Positions 1 to 13,276 of a stretch of 64,000 bases of DNA are shown here, piece after piece. The notes under the pieces were generated by a model. That model made no database searches, was not told the DNA's origin, and saw only the letters and a program-made list of their open reading frames with translations. Every line of letters starts with the position of its first letter. Position 1 is the first letter of the stretch. The DNA is from Metopolophium dirhodum (Eukaryota > Arthropoda > Insecta > Hemiptera > Aphididae), in assembly GCF_019925205.1 (NCBI RefSeq), contig NC_083564.1, forward strand, positions 7,631,491 through 7,695,490, read 5' to 3'. A program made the position numbers and the translations under genes.

Positions 1-3000
1 GATATCAGTTGTAAATCAATACAACACTATTTGTTTTGTTCTTGTGCATTTGGTATTTGAATACGATTCCATACTTTAGGAATGACCGAATCCGAGCGAA
101 ATGTGACGATTTTTGGCACCACACTACAACTGTTTAATATAGGTATATAAAAAAAGAAAGGGTTTGACGTTAATATAAACGAAATTTATATTGAACGCAA
201 TGTTTCAAATAGTACAAATAATAGCAAAAATAAAATGAAACATTTTTCGAAAATTCAACACATCAATATAACATCATATTATTATGCACTTCGTATTATC
301 TGACATTCTTTTATTAATTTTCTATGGATATTTTAGTGATTGAACTTTGAAAAAGGCGTCCGATTTATGTGATCCAAAATATTAACTTATCGGGCTTATC
401 TAATAGTTATCGCTTTTTCGAATGGTTTCAAAACGGAAAGTACAAGTAATGAATACTAGTCAAAGTGGTGCTAATAAATGATAATAATTAACAGTATAAT
501 ATTAAGTTTTTTAATATACATTTCAAAATCCCACACAAATATTAAATACCAAAAATCTCCACATATATTATATTATGGCGGGATCGTGTATTACAACAAT
601 TTCCGTTAAAAACTTTTTGGCATCCCAACTTCATGGTTCATACATAATTTGAAGTTTCGTTTAATGATTATGATAAAACTTGGTATAATTCTGATTAATG
701 GCTTCCTATAGATTTTCAAACGATGACAAATAATTGTCAAATTTACTTTGGACTATAATTTATTGTGTTACATATTTTGTTCATTAGGTAGGTACATCGT
801 ACATCTATTATACTATAATAATGTACGCTTCAAAGGATAGCTTAACATTTTAAATTATTTAGAAGCCATAAGCACACACATTCAGGCAAAAACATAACAT
901 TTTGTATCAAGTTTTATATTTAAAAATACATTTTCTCAAAAGTTGAATTTCAGCAACATTTCTCGAGTTTATAGCATTTTTTTTTTTTTTTAATTTATAA
1001 AAATACTAAACCAATACAATGACACAACAAAGAAACAAAGAATAGTACGATGGAAATTTATTATGTTTCATATAAATAAATTATGATATTATGATCATAA
1101 TTTGTACGGTATCTATATTATATTATAAGTGCTCACTACTTAGGAGTGTAGTAAAAACTGTTACACATGATTATTATCTTTTTTCGTGACATTCAAAATT
1201 TGTATGATAAATTAACTACACGCGTAACACATCACATGAGTACAACAGCAAATGTATCCGAAAAAAAATAATTCACAGTAAAATATCATAAAGCTTGTAA
1301 AAATAAAACGTATCTTATTTTATTTTTAATCAAGTAATAGATGTTTTTCAAAAATTATATGGCATGTATTTTGACAGTAACTTGACACGTGACACTGGTT
1401 TTTTAATACATTCTTTTGGAAAATCATAAGGGTCATATTTATATGAATCATATTATATTCAAATATGAAACTTGACATTTTAAATGAGTAGGTTATGGAA
1501 ATCTTTCTTAATTATTCATTCACAATTATTACATATTACGATATTATAATTTAAATATTATATATTTAAATATTTAATACAAGTTACTGGTAAATTTTCG
1601 CGACGATTGCGATGGTTAATTGTACTTACTAAATATTTCGATATTTTTTTTTACGACTTCTTGATGGAAGAATATTGCAAATTATATTATTTCAATATTC
1701 ATTACTGAGAAAAATTGATAAGTATTGAGATTCGCTTTTTATATACTATTTCATTATAGGTTATTATTAGTTACTTATTTATAATCTTATACTTACGATG
1801 GTCTCGACGGTTTTTAAATATAGTTTTGCTCCTTTTTAAACTGTTTTTAAAAATTTATTTTAAACTCAAAAAAATATTATACTTTACAAAAAACGTATAT
1901 TTATATTTTTACTTGTAAATGTATTTATACCACACATATTCAGCGACTAAATAAAAGGAAAAAAACGCGACCTTAATGTAAGTTTTGTAAAGTTTCTGAG
2001 TTATAAAGTTATATATTATTCAAGAGAGAAATATATAAGACATCTTACAAATCACGTACCAAATATATCTTTCGCTCAAATTTGAGAATTTTAAAGTAAT
2101 AGTAAAAAATGATTTTTTTTCTTCAATTGCAAACTAAAAATATTTTATTTAAAAAATGAACTAATAAACTCAATAATATTATTTTGGTACATTTTCCTAT
2201 TTCAAGTTACGTGTTTTATTTTATTCATATTGTATTATTGAGTATATAATATTATATACCTAATATATATATTTTTCATTTATTTATTTATGTTTTAAAT
2301 TACATGTGACGTCATGTTCTTACAACTGACAAGTTTGATACATTTAAAAAAATTAAATATGAGTAATTATTAAATCGGATAAAGATGGGGATAATATTTT
2401 TAAAGCCTGAACTAATAATGCATACTGTATATCTTTTAGTAGCTCACTTGCAGCTATGTCAAATATTGGATGTAAGCCGTAAATATTTAAAGGATACTTT
2501 TAATTATTATACATAAGTACATAACCTAACCTAACTTAATAGCGAGGTTGTGGTAGTGGTTTACACATTATACGTATAACATAATATATTTTTTGATGTA
2601 CATTTTAAAATTATGAAATCAAAAATATAACAAAATTCGAGCATAAAAGTTTTGTCTCTATACGATTTTAGCTTAAGAAAACAAACACAAACTTGCCAAA
2701 AATTATCATTTCGTAATCCTTTCAAAGTGTTGAATGAAACTTTACATACATAATATATTAATATACACGCATATACGACATTTTACACACATTAAATTAT
2801 TCTCTATTACTATATTATGGTAAATCATCAAGAACAATAATTTTAATAATATTGAGCAATTACAATAATTGGAGTTACAATTTAGTGGTTGTAATATAAC
2901 TTTTAATCATTCTAATGATGATTCGCACCAAATAGTTGTTGTATGCACTATAAATAATATAAATAAATATTATGTATACGATAGGTAATACATGTTGAAA

Positions 3001-4909
3001 AACTATACTTAAACATTATTACCGGTAGTTACGTTAACTGTAATGGTGCCACAATTTAAAAAACCTGTTAACAATTTTAAATTTAAATTATATTTATCGT
3101 CACACAATATGATTGGTTCTTTTGTTGAAAAACATTTTATGACAGTAAAAAAACTCTGAAAGTTTAATATACCAGCGCTGCTAATTATTATAAAAATATT
3201 GAACAGAGACTGTGATAAAATATGATCATTTTTTAATATGTTATTTATGAAAAAATAAAAACTCAAAAACAGTAAAAAGGAAACCATTTTTAAACAACAT
3301 TACTATTTTTAACAAAAACCATACTATTTTTGGTGACTATTATGTTTATAATTTTTCATAATTATAATCGGTTTTTTTGTTTTTAATCCAACTCTCATAT
3401 TTCAATTAGATTTTGTGTCGAGAAGTTATCGTACTGACTCAGTACCGTGTTTTCATACAATTTCAAATACTTATAATACTCGATGAATGTATAATACTAA
3501 AATGTGCAATATTAGCGTATACAATAATGTACTGAAACCACAACTAGTAAATAACTAAGAGAAGTCCATATTCACGTGTATTAAATATAGAATTTGTTAA
3601 TTATTATTAGTTGTTCACATAAATATGGGCTCGTATAATTTACGAGGTGGATTAACTAACGCCTTCAAAAATATATTAACATATTATTTTATGATTAGGT
3701 ACATTATACAAGAGTAAAATTGTTATTTATAACAGTGATTGTTGTTACAGTATTGATTATGAATTATAATTAATAGATATATTGTCACTGATTACTGAAA
3801 ATTTGATTCAAATAAAATAATAATATCCGTCATAAAAATACAATCATGGTAGTTGATCTGATAGGCATAGGTAATAATATTAGCCTACATTAGCATACTT
3901 GACGTTGAGCCAATATTATGATCAATTGATGTTTAAGATATTTTTTTTTTATTGTAAAATAATATTACAACGATCGAATAAAATAAAATACTCTGGTTTT
4001 AATTACTTTAAATTAAATATTAAGGATATTACTTGACTAATGTATTCTGCGTTGAATATAAGGGTTGTTAGGAATAGTATCGAAAACAAGATTAGAGATT
4101 AAGAGATTTAAACTTTCCCTCGGGACATTATCCATATGAGTTATTTAGATACAAAATAATAATTAATGAGCATTCTAAAACACACAGCAGTAGAAAATCG
4201 ACCATATTTATAAATTACAAATATAAATTGATCAATACTTTCAATATTTATGGCTAAAAAATCAGGCTAGCTTATATTATTGTATTTTGTAGGTTAATTT
4301 CATAAGTTTTCAGAGAAAAGTGGTGAAACTATCCGTTAGCAAATCATGACTGGATAGCTTGCGGGAGTGACTTCAAAGCTCGCAGTAGTAAAATAACTCA
4401 CTCGCAGAGCGTCAGTTATAAATTGTTAAAAATATATTCACATCGGAATCAAATAATGAAAGTTTAGTGTCGCCATTTGGTTGATTTGTCGTATATAGTT
4501 GTTAGTTGTTAGTTGTTTGTAGTTAGTTGTATGTATAGTTAGTTGTTCGATGATATGGCGTACGCCTTGTAAGACGTACATCGTCCATGGTTGAGTCTAC
4601 ATAATAATATATAGCCTATAGGTATAATGTAAAAACAATACAATGACGTGTCAGTGTAATTATTCGGATGACGAGATGCGCTTTATGTAAGACACTAATT
4701 GACATTATTATTAAGGATCTGAGATTGCATAAAATTTATTTTTTTGAAATATTTCATATTAATGAAAGATAAAAAAACAAATTTTAATTTAAAACTATAG
4801 TAGAAAGTTCAGTTAACACATCTACTTAGTTAAGTGTAAAATGAAAAATATTATAGAAATATTTCTTAAATACCTAGTACATTATATAAATTACATAAAA
4901 ATAATCTAT

Positions 4910-4910
<1 letters not shown>
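1..4910. other. AT-rich non-genic DNA
   Basis: I see no supportable gene here. The DNA is strongly AT-rich with many homopolymer A/T runs and ATAATATTAT-like strings. The only reading frame over 90 codons (minus strand, 3009-3287) is dominated by F, L, I and N, as expected from AT-rich non-coding DNA. A short AACCTAACCTAACTT string at about 2524 resembles insect telomeric repeat units but is too short to be an array. Confidence 0.6.

Positions 4911-4960
<50 letters not shown>
4911..4960. repeat. (TA)n microsatellite
   Basis: An uninterrupted run of about 25 TA units, followed by a few imperfect AATATATA units to about 4972. It lies about 100 bp upstream of foldback repeat copy 1. Length is likely polymorphic and may be collapsed in an assembly. 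Confidence 0.95.
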
Positions 4961-4968
<8 letters not shown>

Positions 4969-5039
4969 TAATAACTTCTTTATATCATGATCAGGAATTA
5001 AGCATTGGCAATCACTATTCACTTATAAGGTATGAAATC

Positions 5040-5985
5040 AGTATGACCATCTAGAGTTCATATATGAAACATAACAAAAAAACACAGTTTAAAAAAATAT
5101 AGTTTTCAATATTACAAGAAGGGTGAAAGTTGCAAGTTTAAGTATAAAAAAAACAGCTCTGAAAGTTCTGATATAATTGTATAGCTAAGTCTTTGAACTA
5201 TAGATATCATTTATGTTAAAATAGTCTGCTAAATAATTAAACTTAGCTTGGCGACTTTAAAAAACTTGATTAGTAATACACTGTCTATTTCAATTATAGT
5301 GGACTATAAAGTATTTTTAATTTTTTAACTTAAGTCACCAAACTACGTTAAATTATTTAGCAGACTATTTCCACATACATTATATCTATAGTTTAAAGAC
5401 TTAGCAATGAAATTATATAACAACTTTTAAGACCGTTTTTTATGATTAGCGTTTTTTGTTCACATAGTGAGTTGGCGGAGTGTTTTGGTTTTGAAATCAC
5501 TAATTTTTTATTGAGACCTTATTATTTCGGAAACATAGTGGTTTTACAATGATCTTTTTTTTTTAAATTATTTTATAAAATAAGTCTATATGTTTATAAA
5601 TGGTGGCCATTAGTTGCAGATTATAAAAGTAATAATAGAAATTAGTTTTCTTTTTGTATATTGGTTAGCACTGGTGTCGGATAATGGATTGTAATGCGAG
5701 CCGCGGGGAATATTACCTAATAAAATGTGTTGAAAATACGCTACAATAATTCAGTTAAATTGGCTATAACTCTGTTTATATTGTTCGAAACGATATGAAA
5801 AATACAGTATGCACTTATCCGAACAATTTATAATACTAGATGATTATATATTAATTCAAACTTCATTATTTAACTACAAATTTGCTATGCTTTCTCAGGA
5901 AGTTTTTTTTGCGTGTGTGTTGCCTATGTGTGTATTTTAAGGCGCTCTTTTCTTTTTATACTTAGCGCGACCCCTACTGGCCCGT
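5040..5985 (+). mobile_element. Foldback interspersed repeat, copy 1
   Basis: This segment matches, in inverted orientation, the copy at 54085-55060 along nearly its whole length. Part one is a hairpin. A left arm (about 5140-5256, with AGTCTGCTAAATAATTAAAC) is the reverse complement of a right arm (about 5326-5440) around a loop of about 70 bp, and the end carries GGCGGAGTGTTTTGG. Part two (5490-5985) has no hairpin but is also shared, for example GTGTATTTTAAGGCG near 5930 and TGTAATGCGAGCC near 5690. No transposase ORF is present, so it is non-autonomous. This copy is more decayed than the other and I cannot read target duplications. Superfamily is unassigned. Confidence 0.75.
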
Positions 5986-7268
5986 TGAGTATTGAGTTAC
6001 AAGATTATTATTTTTTTTTTTCCTTTAAACTTTTATTTGAAATTAAACAATCTTTACATATTTTGAATAATAAGCTTAATAACGAGAAGAAGAAGATTTA
6101 ACAGAATAGATTGGTAGGTATTCACGACAATTATCCTGCACTGTAATAAGATTACAATTTGCGGACTATAATATTTTGGACATTTTTTTTTCATTCTTTA
6201 TTTCAAATTCAATTTTAAACGTTGTAAATACATTATTAATTAAACAGGTAATAACTGACATTGTAGCTGTACGGTTTATGATCAATGTGAATAAATTGAT
6301 TTTAATTACAGATGGATGTAAAAATTACGGTAATGCAACAAAGGATAATTAATTGCGGGCGTCTATACATCGAATTTGGTGTTGCATAAATATCAAGTCA
6401 ATACATTTAATAATTAGTTTTCTAATTATATCGTTTAAACTCTTTTATTTTTGAAACAATAAACATCACGTATTTTAATTGTGTAAAATTAAAAATGTTT
6501 TGCATTTTTACTTCAATAATAGGATATTAGAGTAAAAGAAAAAAAATGTAGTTAGTTTATTGAAAATATCTACATATAGAATATAACTTTGTCGACTGCA
6601 TACATGACGTTATTTAGCATATATTCAGCTCTACCCTCTAGCGTTTATATTTTAATATTTATGGAACGTAAAAATTGAAAATACCTGTGCATTATATTAA
6701 CGAAAATTTTATTTTATACCCTTCGATGTGTACATTATTATATTTAAGCACTATGAGACTGCTATACTATGTAATTTTTTTTTTTAGCTAGTTTTTTCAA
6801 TAATGATAATAATCCACACAGTATTGCATCTCTCATATTACCTATAAAAATATTTAAAATTATTCACCAAGTGCATATATTATATAATAATATATTAAAT
6901 ATATTCCGAAATGCTCTAATATGCTACAATGTGAAATAAAAGAGATGTTATGAAAAAAATATTACATACCTACGACTCTTTTTATATATTTTGAATTCAA
7001 AAACGATGAAAAACTAGTCAATATGGTTTTAAATTATGACCATGAAACCATCGGCTGTGGTTCAAAATAAATATCTAACAATTTGGTAACGTATAGTAAT
7101 AGTTATGGTCTCATAATACAGTGAACAGGTTAGTTGGCCATAAGACAGAACAGAAACCTCAATGCCATAGTATCGCGAATGAAATAAAATTATATTCTGA
7201 CAGAATTATTGGTCGTACCAGACATGGGTTCTTGATCGCAAAATCGACTCTACTTACATGAAAGTTAA
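5986..7268. other. AT-rich non-genic DNA
   Basis: No gene, RNA or clear repeat was recognised. The sequence is AT-rich with long T runs at 6008-6021 and 6776-6785. Confidence 0.5.
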
Positions 7269-7453
7269 TCGTACGACATCAGACACCACTCCAACAATCA
7301 AAGAGAGAAACTCAAAATAAGTCAAATTGTTGCTGAAAGTTTAGGTCTAGATCCGGAGAATCAAAGTAATACCATGCAGTTCTTCGAGCAAATTCAAATA
7401 CTGGATATAAACTATCTAGATGACTACAATATATTGCATTATTATATTTTCAC

Positions 7454-7486
<33 letters not shown>

Positions 7487-7515
7487 GCCATACAAACAAC
7501 TAATCGTATTGTAAA
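7269..7515 (+). pseudogene. Possible degraded coding fragment ending in ATT repeat
   Basis: A frame opens just after TAA at 7266-7268. Its first 50 or so codons have a protein-like, mixed composition (segments SQIVAESLGLDPEN and QFFEQIQILDINYLDDY). It then runs into an ATT microsatellite read as polyisoleucine and stops near 7515. No domain was recognised and no start codon is well placed. It could be a remnant of a transposon or host exon, or chance. The preceding 7130-7268 stretch has patches that look similar but is broken by stops. Confidence 0.15.
7454..7487. repeat. (ATT)n microsatellite
   Basis: About eleven uninterrupted ATT/TTA units. Confidence 0.95.
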
Positions 7516-9574
7516 TAACATGTAAATTTCCATAGACATAATATCTATATTACGTCTATGCAAATTCCCAAGTACTTTAATACATTTGTTATATAGATTT
7601 AATTTAACACTAAAATAGTATCAAGTTAATAATTATTAAATATCTTAAGAAAATATTGTTTAATTATGTTAAATTATGTAAAAACATGAACTAATAATAC
7701 TGTGGATCCACATTTTTACAAAATCAATGTAATATAAGTATTAGTATCATACTATTATTGTGCTACATGTTCTTAAGTTAAACTTGAGTAACTGTTTCGT
7801 GCACTCAACTGCCCGGGGCGTTAGTAAATACACAATTACCTAGGTACCTATTATAATAAATAAAAACCAAAATAATTGAATTAAGTTTACGAAACGGTTT
7901 ACAAAATGATCGTTGATATTAATTGATAGTCTCGTTTATTACTGTTTTCGATACAATATTTTGTTGGCTACGCATTTTACTTAACACATTTCATACATAG
8001 AATATTGGTACGAAATAGAATCAGAGAATGTATACAATATTTTTACACTGTTGAATTATTCGCATTTTCGTAACATTATTTGGTGAGTCGAACTAAAAAA
8101 TAACACAATGGCGAGGGAAACGATATTATAAAGATACATCTATTTGAACGGCAATAGTTTTAAAATGTCATACCTTGCGCATTCTAAATATTGTATTGAA
8201 AAAGAGACTATATCTGAAGGTAATAAAAAACAAGCGTTTGCCATTAAATGGTCGAACAAAGAACTCGTGCATTTGTTTTATTGCGAAACCTATAATCGTT
8301 AGAAACCCATTGGAATAACTTTGATTTGTGTATTGTGTGTTATGCGCGTAGTAGTCTCTTCATGGCCATCGCATAGATTTTCATATTTCGAAGCACAACT
8401 TGTGTTTACAGTAGTTGCTAAAACTTTTGAGATCAATAAAACAATAATATGCATAAAATATGTATAAATAATTCGAATTTCGAATTTTCGAAAATAAATT
8501 GTTTTCGATATTATGCTTGTAAATATATAGTAATATACAAACTACAATTAATAGTATTATTAATTTTAATCCATCTCGATATATATTATTGTTTTACTGA
8601 TTTTTCACGTTTTGGTTTATTTTAAAAGATAATAATAATAATATGTATCATTATCGTGGTTAAAGTTGTTAAACAATAATTATGTTATACAATTTAAATG
8701 CACGGTATAAATCGTAATTACTTATTATATTGCATAGATTTTATTCGGTAATTTTGTTTGTAAACAATAATGAATTTAGTGATATTTGTGAATTATCTTA
8801 TAACATTAAAATATGGTAATACATAATTACAGAATATAAACTCCAAAGAGATGATGATTTTACGATTCTCTGGTTTACAAACAAAGCGTCTGCGGGACAT
8901 TACACGATTTAAACTATAGATAGGTATACCGACTATTAATTACAATATTACAATTGTAAGGAATTTACCTCTTACAATTGTATCAAACAATTCAAAATGG
9001 GTATATTGAATCAGCTGTCAGACTTCACTATAATATTACATCGAGAATACTCTAACTAGGACAGAATTATTTCAATTTCGACAATAAGTTATTTTATATA
9101 ATTCTAAAAGACTATAATGTAATCCGTTTAACAAATATTATATTTAACAATACACGTCATATTATAATGAGTACTTTAAATTATAAGTATGCGTTTTCAT
9201 GGTGATTTAACTATGTTTTAATCTGTAGGTAAGCCGATATAAATATTTTGTTACCTAGTTGATATTATTGAGTATAAAGTCATCGTTTTGTATTTTAATT
9301 ATCTACTTACTGTTTAGTTCCTGAATTGAAAACTAAAATTTAAGTTTGTTTTTATAATCAACAGTGTTTATTTCATCGATTTTATGATTATTATGTTTTG
9401 TGTTGTTGTAAACTTGGAAATATATTATTTAGGTGTCAACATTTTTCACGAATGCTTCTAAAATAAATGCTTCTAATATTGTTTTTACGTCGAGTCTCAA
9501 CGGATCACATATTTTATATTAAATATTAACAATATTATAGTCGTAGAACTTGAGTGTTTATACTTTGGTCGTCG
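7516..9574. other. AT-rich non-genic DNA
   Basis: No gene was recognised. One perfect TAGGTACCTA palindrome lies at 7841-7850. CpG content begins to rise near 9480, just before the duplicated segment. Confidence 0.5.
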
Positions 9575-10034
9575 TCTTTCTCCATTCATCTCCGTTAATG
9601 TATGTACATTTTAAGCATCAAATTTTTTGTGCAATAATAACAATTATTATTATTGTCATCGATTGAGATCGTCGTATGTGTAGTGCTACTGCAATATTGC
9701 AGTGAAAAACCACTAACTCGAAGAAACTTTTGGTTTTCCTTTTGTCGATGGTAAAGTGCTAGTTCGTTTTCTTTGTGTGCAATTCTCGTCGAACGTGTGG
9801 CGTTAAAATGGATGGAGTAGTTATAAAATTATCGTTAAACCGTGTACAATCCGAAGCCCAAATACTCATCGAGATGCAAGAAATGAGACGTTTTGAACCA
9901 AACGAAAATACATAGGTACGCGAACTGAAATATAGATTATAGGTACAGATAGGTACGTGTTGTACGCAATGTTGTCCGTGAGTTAAATCAAAAAAGAGTT
10001 GTACTCTGGAAATACGACTCGTAAAGTCTCTATA
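9575..10034 (+). repeat. Tandem duplicated segment, copy A
   Basis: First copy of a direct duplication. The head (CTTTCTCCATTC near 9576, then GTGCAATAATAAC) matches 10035-10105. The body (CTTTTGGTTTTCCTTTTGTC near 9727) matches 10378 onwards. The tail (GTGAGTTAAATC, GGAAAT, CTCGTAAAGTC) matches 10640-10700. Unlike copy B it lacks the MITE at 10118-10272, so it preserves the pre-insertion site. It contains the small ORF at 9808-9915. Confidence 0.85.
9808..9915 (+). CDS. Small ORF conserved between two duplicated copies (35 aa)
   Basis: An ATG-started 35-codon frame with AAA upstream of the ATG. Its C-terminal part contains AQILIEMQEMRRFEPNE. The same frame is kept in copy B (10469-10579), where the peptide reads AQTLIEMQEMRRLEPNE. 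Over those 17 codons there are five nucleotide differences, three of them synonymous. The length differences upstream between copies are multiples of three. This is what coding constraint looks like, although the sample is small. The frame is closed by TAG upstream at about 9759, so an exon extension is limited. I do not recognise the peptide. It could be a true small protein, a first exon or a shared fragment of an older gene. Confidence 0.35.
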   Translation: MDGVVIKLSLNRVQSEAQILIEMQEMRRFEPNENT

Positions 10035-10117
10035 TCTTTCTCCACCCCTCTCTTTTTACGTGTATACATTTGACGTATCAAATTGTTGCACAATAATTAA
10101 TAATAATAATAATGACA

Positions 10118-10272
10118 CAGTCGAGACTTGATAACTCGAATTTTTCGGCTCGCCCCTCGTGGTGCTTATAACTTATGATAAGTTGTGTTTGAGGTAGGTG
10201 TACGGCCTCGCAAAATACAAAAGTCGAAATTATTTTTATTCCCTTGGGATTTGAGTTATCGAGACTCGACTG
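10118..10272. mobile_element. pogo/Tigger-like MITE (155 bp)
   Basis: The ends are inverted repeats matching at 20 of 23 positions: CAGTCGAGACTTGATAACTC on the left, and the reverse complement of the right end is CAGTCGAGTCTCGATAACTC. CAGT-starting TIRs with a TCGATAACTCGAA flavour are typical of pogo/Tigger-type (Tc1/mariner superfamily) elements, which is family knowledge. No TA target duplication is readable here. Copy A of the host duplication lacks the element, giving a paralogous empty site. There is no coding capacity. Confidence 0.8.
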
Positions 10273-10468
10273 AAATTATTATCGTTGTCGTCGATCGAGA
10301 CTGTCGTATAAATACGCAGGTAAGTACTGCAATTATACTACAGCAGTGAAAACAATTAATTCGGGGAAAGTGGGAAACTTTTGGTTTTCCTTTTGTCGGA
10401 GGCAAAGTGCTCGCGTTCGTTTTCTGTGCGTGCAACTCTCGCCGACTGTGATGCGTACATAATAATAT

Positions 10469-10579
10469 ATAGACGGCATCATAGGTGTACAGTTATCACA
10501 ATTAAACCGTGTTGTACAATTCAAAGCCCAAACACTCATCGAAATGCAAGAAATGCGACGTCTTGAACCGAACGAATAG
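10469..10579 (+). pseudogene. Copy-B counterpart of the small ORF
   Basis: This is the frame homologous to the 9808 small ORF. The position of the ATG-GAT-GGA start in copy A is ATA-GAC-GGC here, so the initiator is lost, and TAA lies two codons upstream. The rest stays open for 36 codons and ends in TAG, with the core EMQEMRRLEPNE preserved. It may be a pseudogene of the copy A ORF, or both may be internal exon remnants. A different frame on the same strand (10381-10566) is longer but not conserved in copy A. Confidence 0.3.
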
Positions 10580-10689
10580 ACACGAAACATGGGTAGGTGC
10601 ACAGAGCTACGGATACGTGCCTTTGCCCAATGCTGGGCGTGAGTTAAATCGAAATAGCAGTCGCACTTTGGAAATCCTGCTCTCGTAAA

Positions 10690-10960
10690 GTCGGCGTCGT
10701 AGATTTGATGTTCAGCAAATTATTTCACTCACCGCCGCCGCCACCGCCGCCACCGCCACCGTGGGTCTGAGTGCGAACAATACGCTGTGTCGGGCTGGTG
10801 GGTGGGTGAGCGTGGGTGTGTGCGGGTGGTATTACGCGTCTTTCGGGCAGAATAAAACGCGCATAATTCAAACAACACGTGCTCGCGTCGACACCGTCTT
10901 AATCCTGTGTCGACGGCACAGGACAATATTACTGCTGTGCCTCACACCGACGAGATAATA
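10690..10960. promoter_or_regulatory. CpG-rich island with CCG/CCA repeats
   Basis: A local jump to high GC and CpG, including a (CCG/CCA)n trinucleotide run at about 10731-10761 and several GTGGGTG/GTGCGGGTGG strings. Overlapping open frames on both strands here are low-complexity by-products of composition. In a genome this AT-rich such islands often mark promoters or 5' exons. No TSS motif is convincing. Confidence 0.35.
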
Positions 10961-11082
10961 AGTTTTTCGAACGCATTTACAGCTCGCTAGCTTACCGTTC
11001 ACCATCCATCATTCGGTTCATACACGCCTGGGTACCAGCTATTATAATTTATAATATTATTATTATATAGTCGTGTACACTG

Positions 11083-11084
<2 letters not shown>

Positions 11085-11114
<30 letters not shown>

Positions 11115-11116
11115 TT
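11085..11116. repeat. (TTA)n microsatellite
   Basis: About ten TTA units ending in a T run. Confidence 0.9.
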
Positions 11117-11119
11117 TTA

Positions 11120-13190
11120 TTTCATATTCGTGGAACTTTAGGTAGGCAGAGGTATGCATATTGTAATATATATTTTAATAGTCGTCAAAACGTTTACTCT
11201 TGATTTAATACAAGTGATTTCAACCTTTCTCGCGAATTCGTAATATTTCATCGCGGCGCACAATATGCGTAGGCGTAGAGGTATACATAATATTTTGATT
11301 TTTCTCCCGCTGTGTTCTCAAATAAAACCGTACACGCGTTGCGGCCTACATTATTTTCATTTAATGTTTTATAATGATATAATATAGCCGAGGTAACAAA
11401 ATATAATATACCGCGGCTGTCGTTATTTACAATTTACTCGATAAAAGCAAAACATGGAACATATAAATTGTTGAAATATTTTATTTTGCATAAAACATTC
11501 ATTCATTGTTTTTTTTTTTTTGTCTCGAGTATTAAAAAACGTATCGATATAATTATTATGTTGAACAAGTAACAAATTAAATCAAACACATTATTTAAAC
11601 ATAATCGATAGCTGCAGCAGAATATTATTCACATTATAATAATATTATGTTTACGCGCTCGGCGTGATTTTCACATTGAATAATGAGGCTATTTTAAATT
11701 TCGATTTACCTGAACATTATTTTCTACTTCCAACTGAACGACATGTGTGTATAGTTTATTATTTTTTACAAAGAATAAAAAGATAATAAAAGCTATTGAT
11801 TCCTCGCTCACGTCCCCACATAAATCATAATTTGCATCCTGCACGGTCTTCTGACATATATAATAAAATAAACAATAATATATTTTTCCTTTTTTAGACT
11901 TCAATAATAATTTATAAACGTAACGTCTTGATGATATTACTCACTTAAATACTGATGTGTAATACACCAGTCAAGTCTTCTCATAATATCTGTGCATTCT
12001 AACATGTATATTCACATGATCTAAACAAATGTTTTTCTCATTTATGAGACTTAATAAATAATTTATAAAACTAACTCGTTGATGATATTTAATCAAACAG
12101 GTTAATGGGTATCGATGTAAGTCACCATACTTCTAGGTTAAAGTATTCAATACTATCAAACCACATTATTTTTTTTTACTTCCACCAATTATAGTTGTTG
12201 CTTAGTTGCGTATTGATTTCCTCTCGCATTTAATATTTATTTATTTTTGATTTTCGGTTAAATTAAAAAAAAATAATTTAATAATATAATAAAGACATTC
12301 CTTATTATTTGAAAACAAATACCTACTATTATTATGTCTCAACTATTGTGGAAAACGCTGCAGCCCGTAATATTTTAAAAAGAAACTTTTTCGCTCAACG
12401 AGCTATATGTTTGGAATCACAAAATAAAATTCTGCAGCTTTGGTTTATTCGTATTTTTCATTCGTGTCCCTCAAGAGAATAATAAATACATTTACATTCT
12501 ATCATTTGTTTATCGTCATGTTTAATGTGGAGGTGTGGACCTGTAGTGCAATGCGCTGTGAAAATAACCGTTGACTGTTGTAAACTTGAAATTTGATTAA
12601 AACTAGGTTTTGTTTAGCCACCCGTATACAAATAACTTTGTATTGGTTAATAATATTCTAACTACAATAATGCACATAATATTGTTATTATTTAATGATA
12701 ATATTTTATTATTGATGACATTAAAAAAAAATAATGCAAAACGTATTATTACCGTATATTATGTGTCTACAATGTTTAATTTAAATAATATTATTTTATT
12801 GAATACCTAAACAATGATGTTTTATGATAGCGGCTGGACATTCAATCATTTCACATATTACTATTATTTAAAAACTCTTAAATATAACATTATTAAATCG
12901 GCGATACAACCAGTAAGTCGTTTACGAAGGTGCTCGTTTTTTTTTTTTTATCCAGTCATACTATCTGCGCCCTGAAAAAAATGATCGCTATCCACCTTCT
13001 TGCGCTTTCTCCCTTTTGCCTTTACTGGTAAAAATTATTACAACATGTATACGCATTATTTTATTCAATTAGAGAAAATATTTTACGCGTTCGTACGCGA
13101 CACTAATATTGACGGTACGTGAGACGAATCGTCGATGCATTAAAAAAAACCAAAAAAACTCTCGATTCGCACAAATACATGTAATATTTA
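11120..13190. other. AT-rich non-genic DNA with a short duplication
   Basis: No gene was recognised. A stretch of about 40 bp (TCAATAATAATTTATAAACG...TTGATGATATT, about 11900-11940) recurs in diverged form at about 12049-12090, a direct repeat about 150 bp apart. The rest is AT-rich. Confidence 0.5.
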
Positions 13191-13276
13191 AACCTGATTA
13201 AAATAATATTCTGGCAATCGAAGATAACGGAACATTTAACATTCGCCGCCCGCAATCAGCGAGACCTGTGAATACA

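Larger units (their letters stand above)
10035..10702 (+). repeat. Tandem duplicated segment, copy B
   Basis: Second copy of the direct duplication, longer than copy A mainly because of the 155-bp MITE at 10118-10272. Similarity resumes after the MITE at the ATTATTATCGTTGTCGTCGAT region and continues to the CTCGTAAAGTC tail. Copy B alone has a perfect donor-like string CAGGTAAGT (GT at 10320), preceded by TATAAATA at about 10308. The corresponding copy A sequence is changed. Confidence 0.85.

Noticed and set aside
3009..3287. 92-codon minus-strand ORF rich in F, L, I and N
   Set aside because: The hydrophobic look comes from AT-rich codons. There is no GC rise, splice site or repeated conservation.
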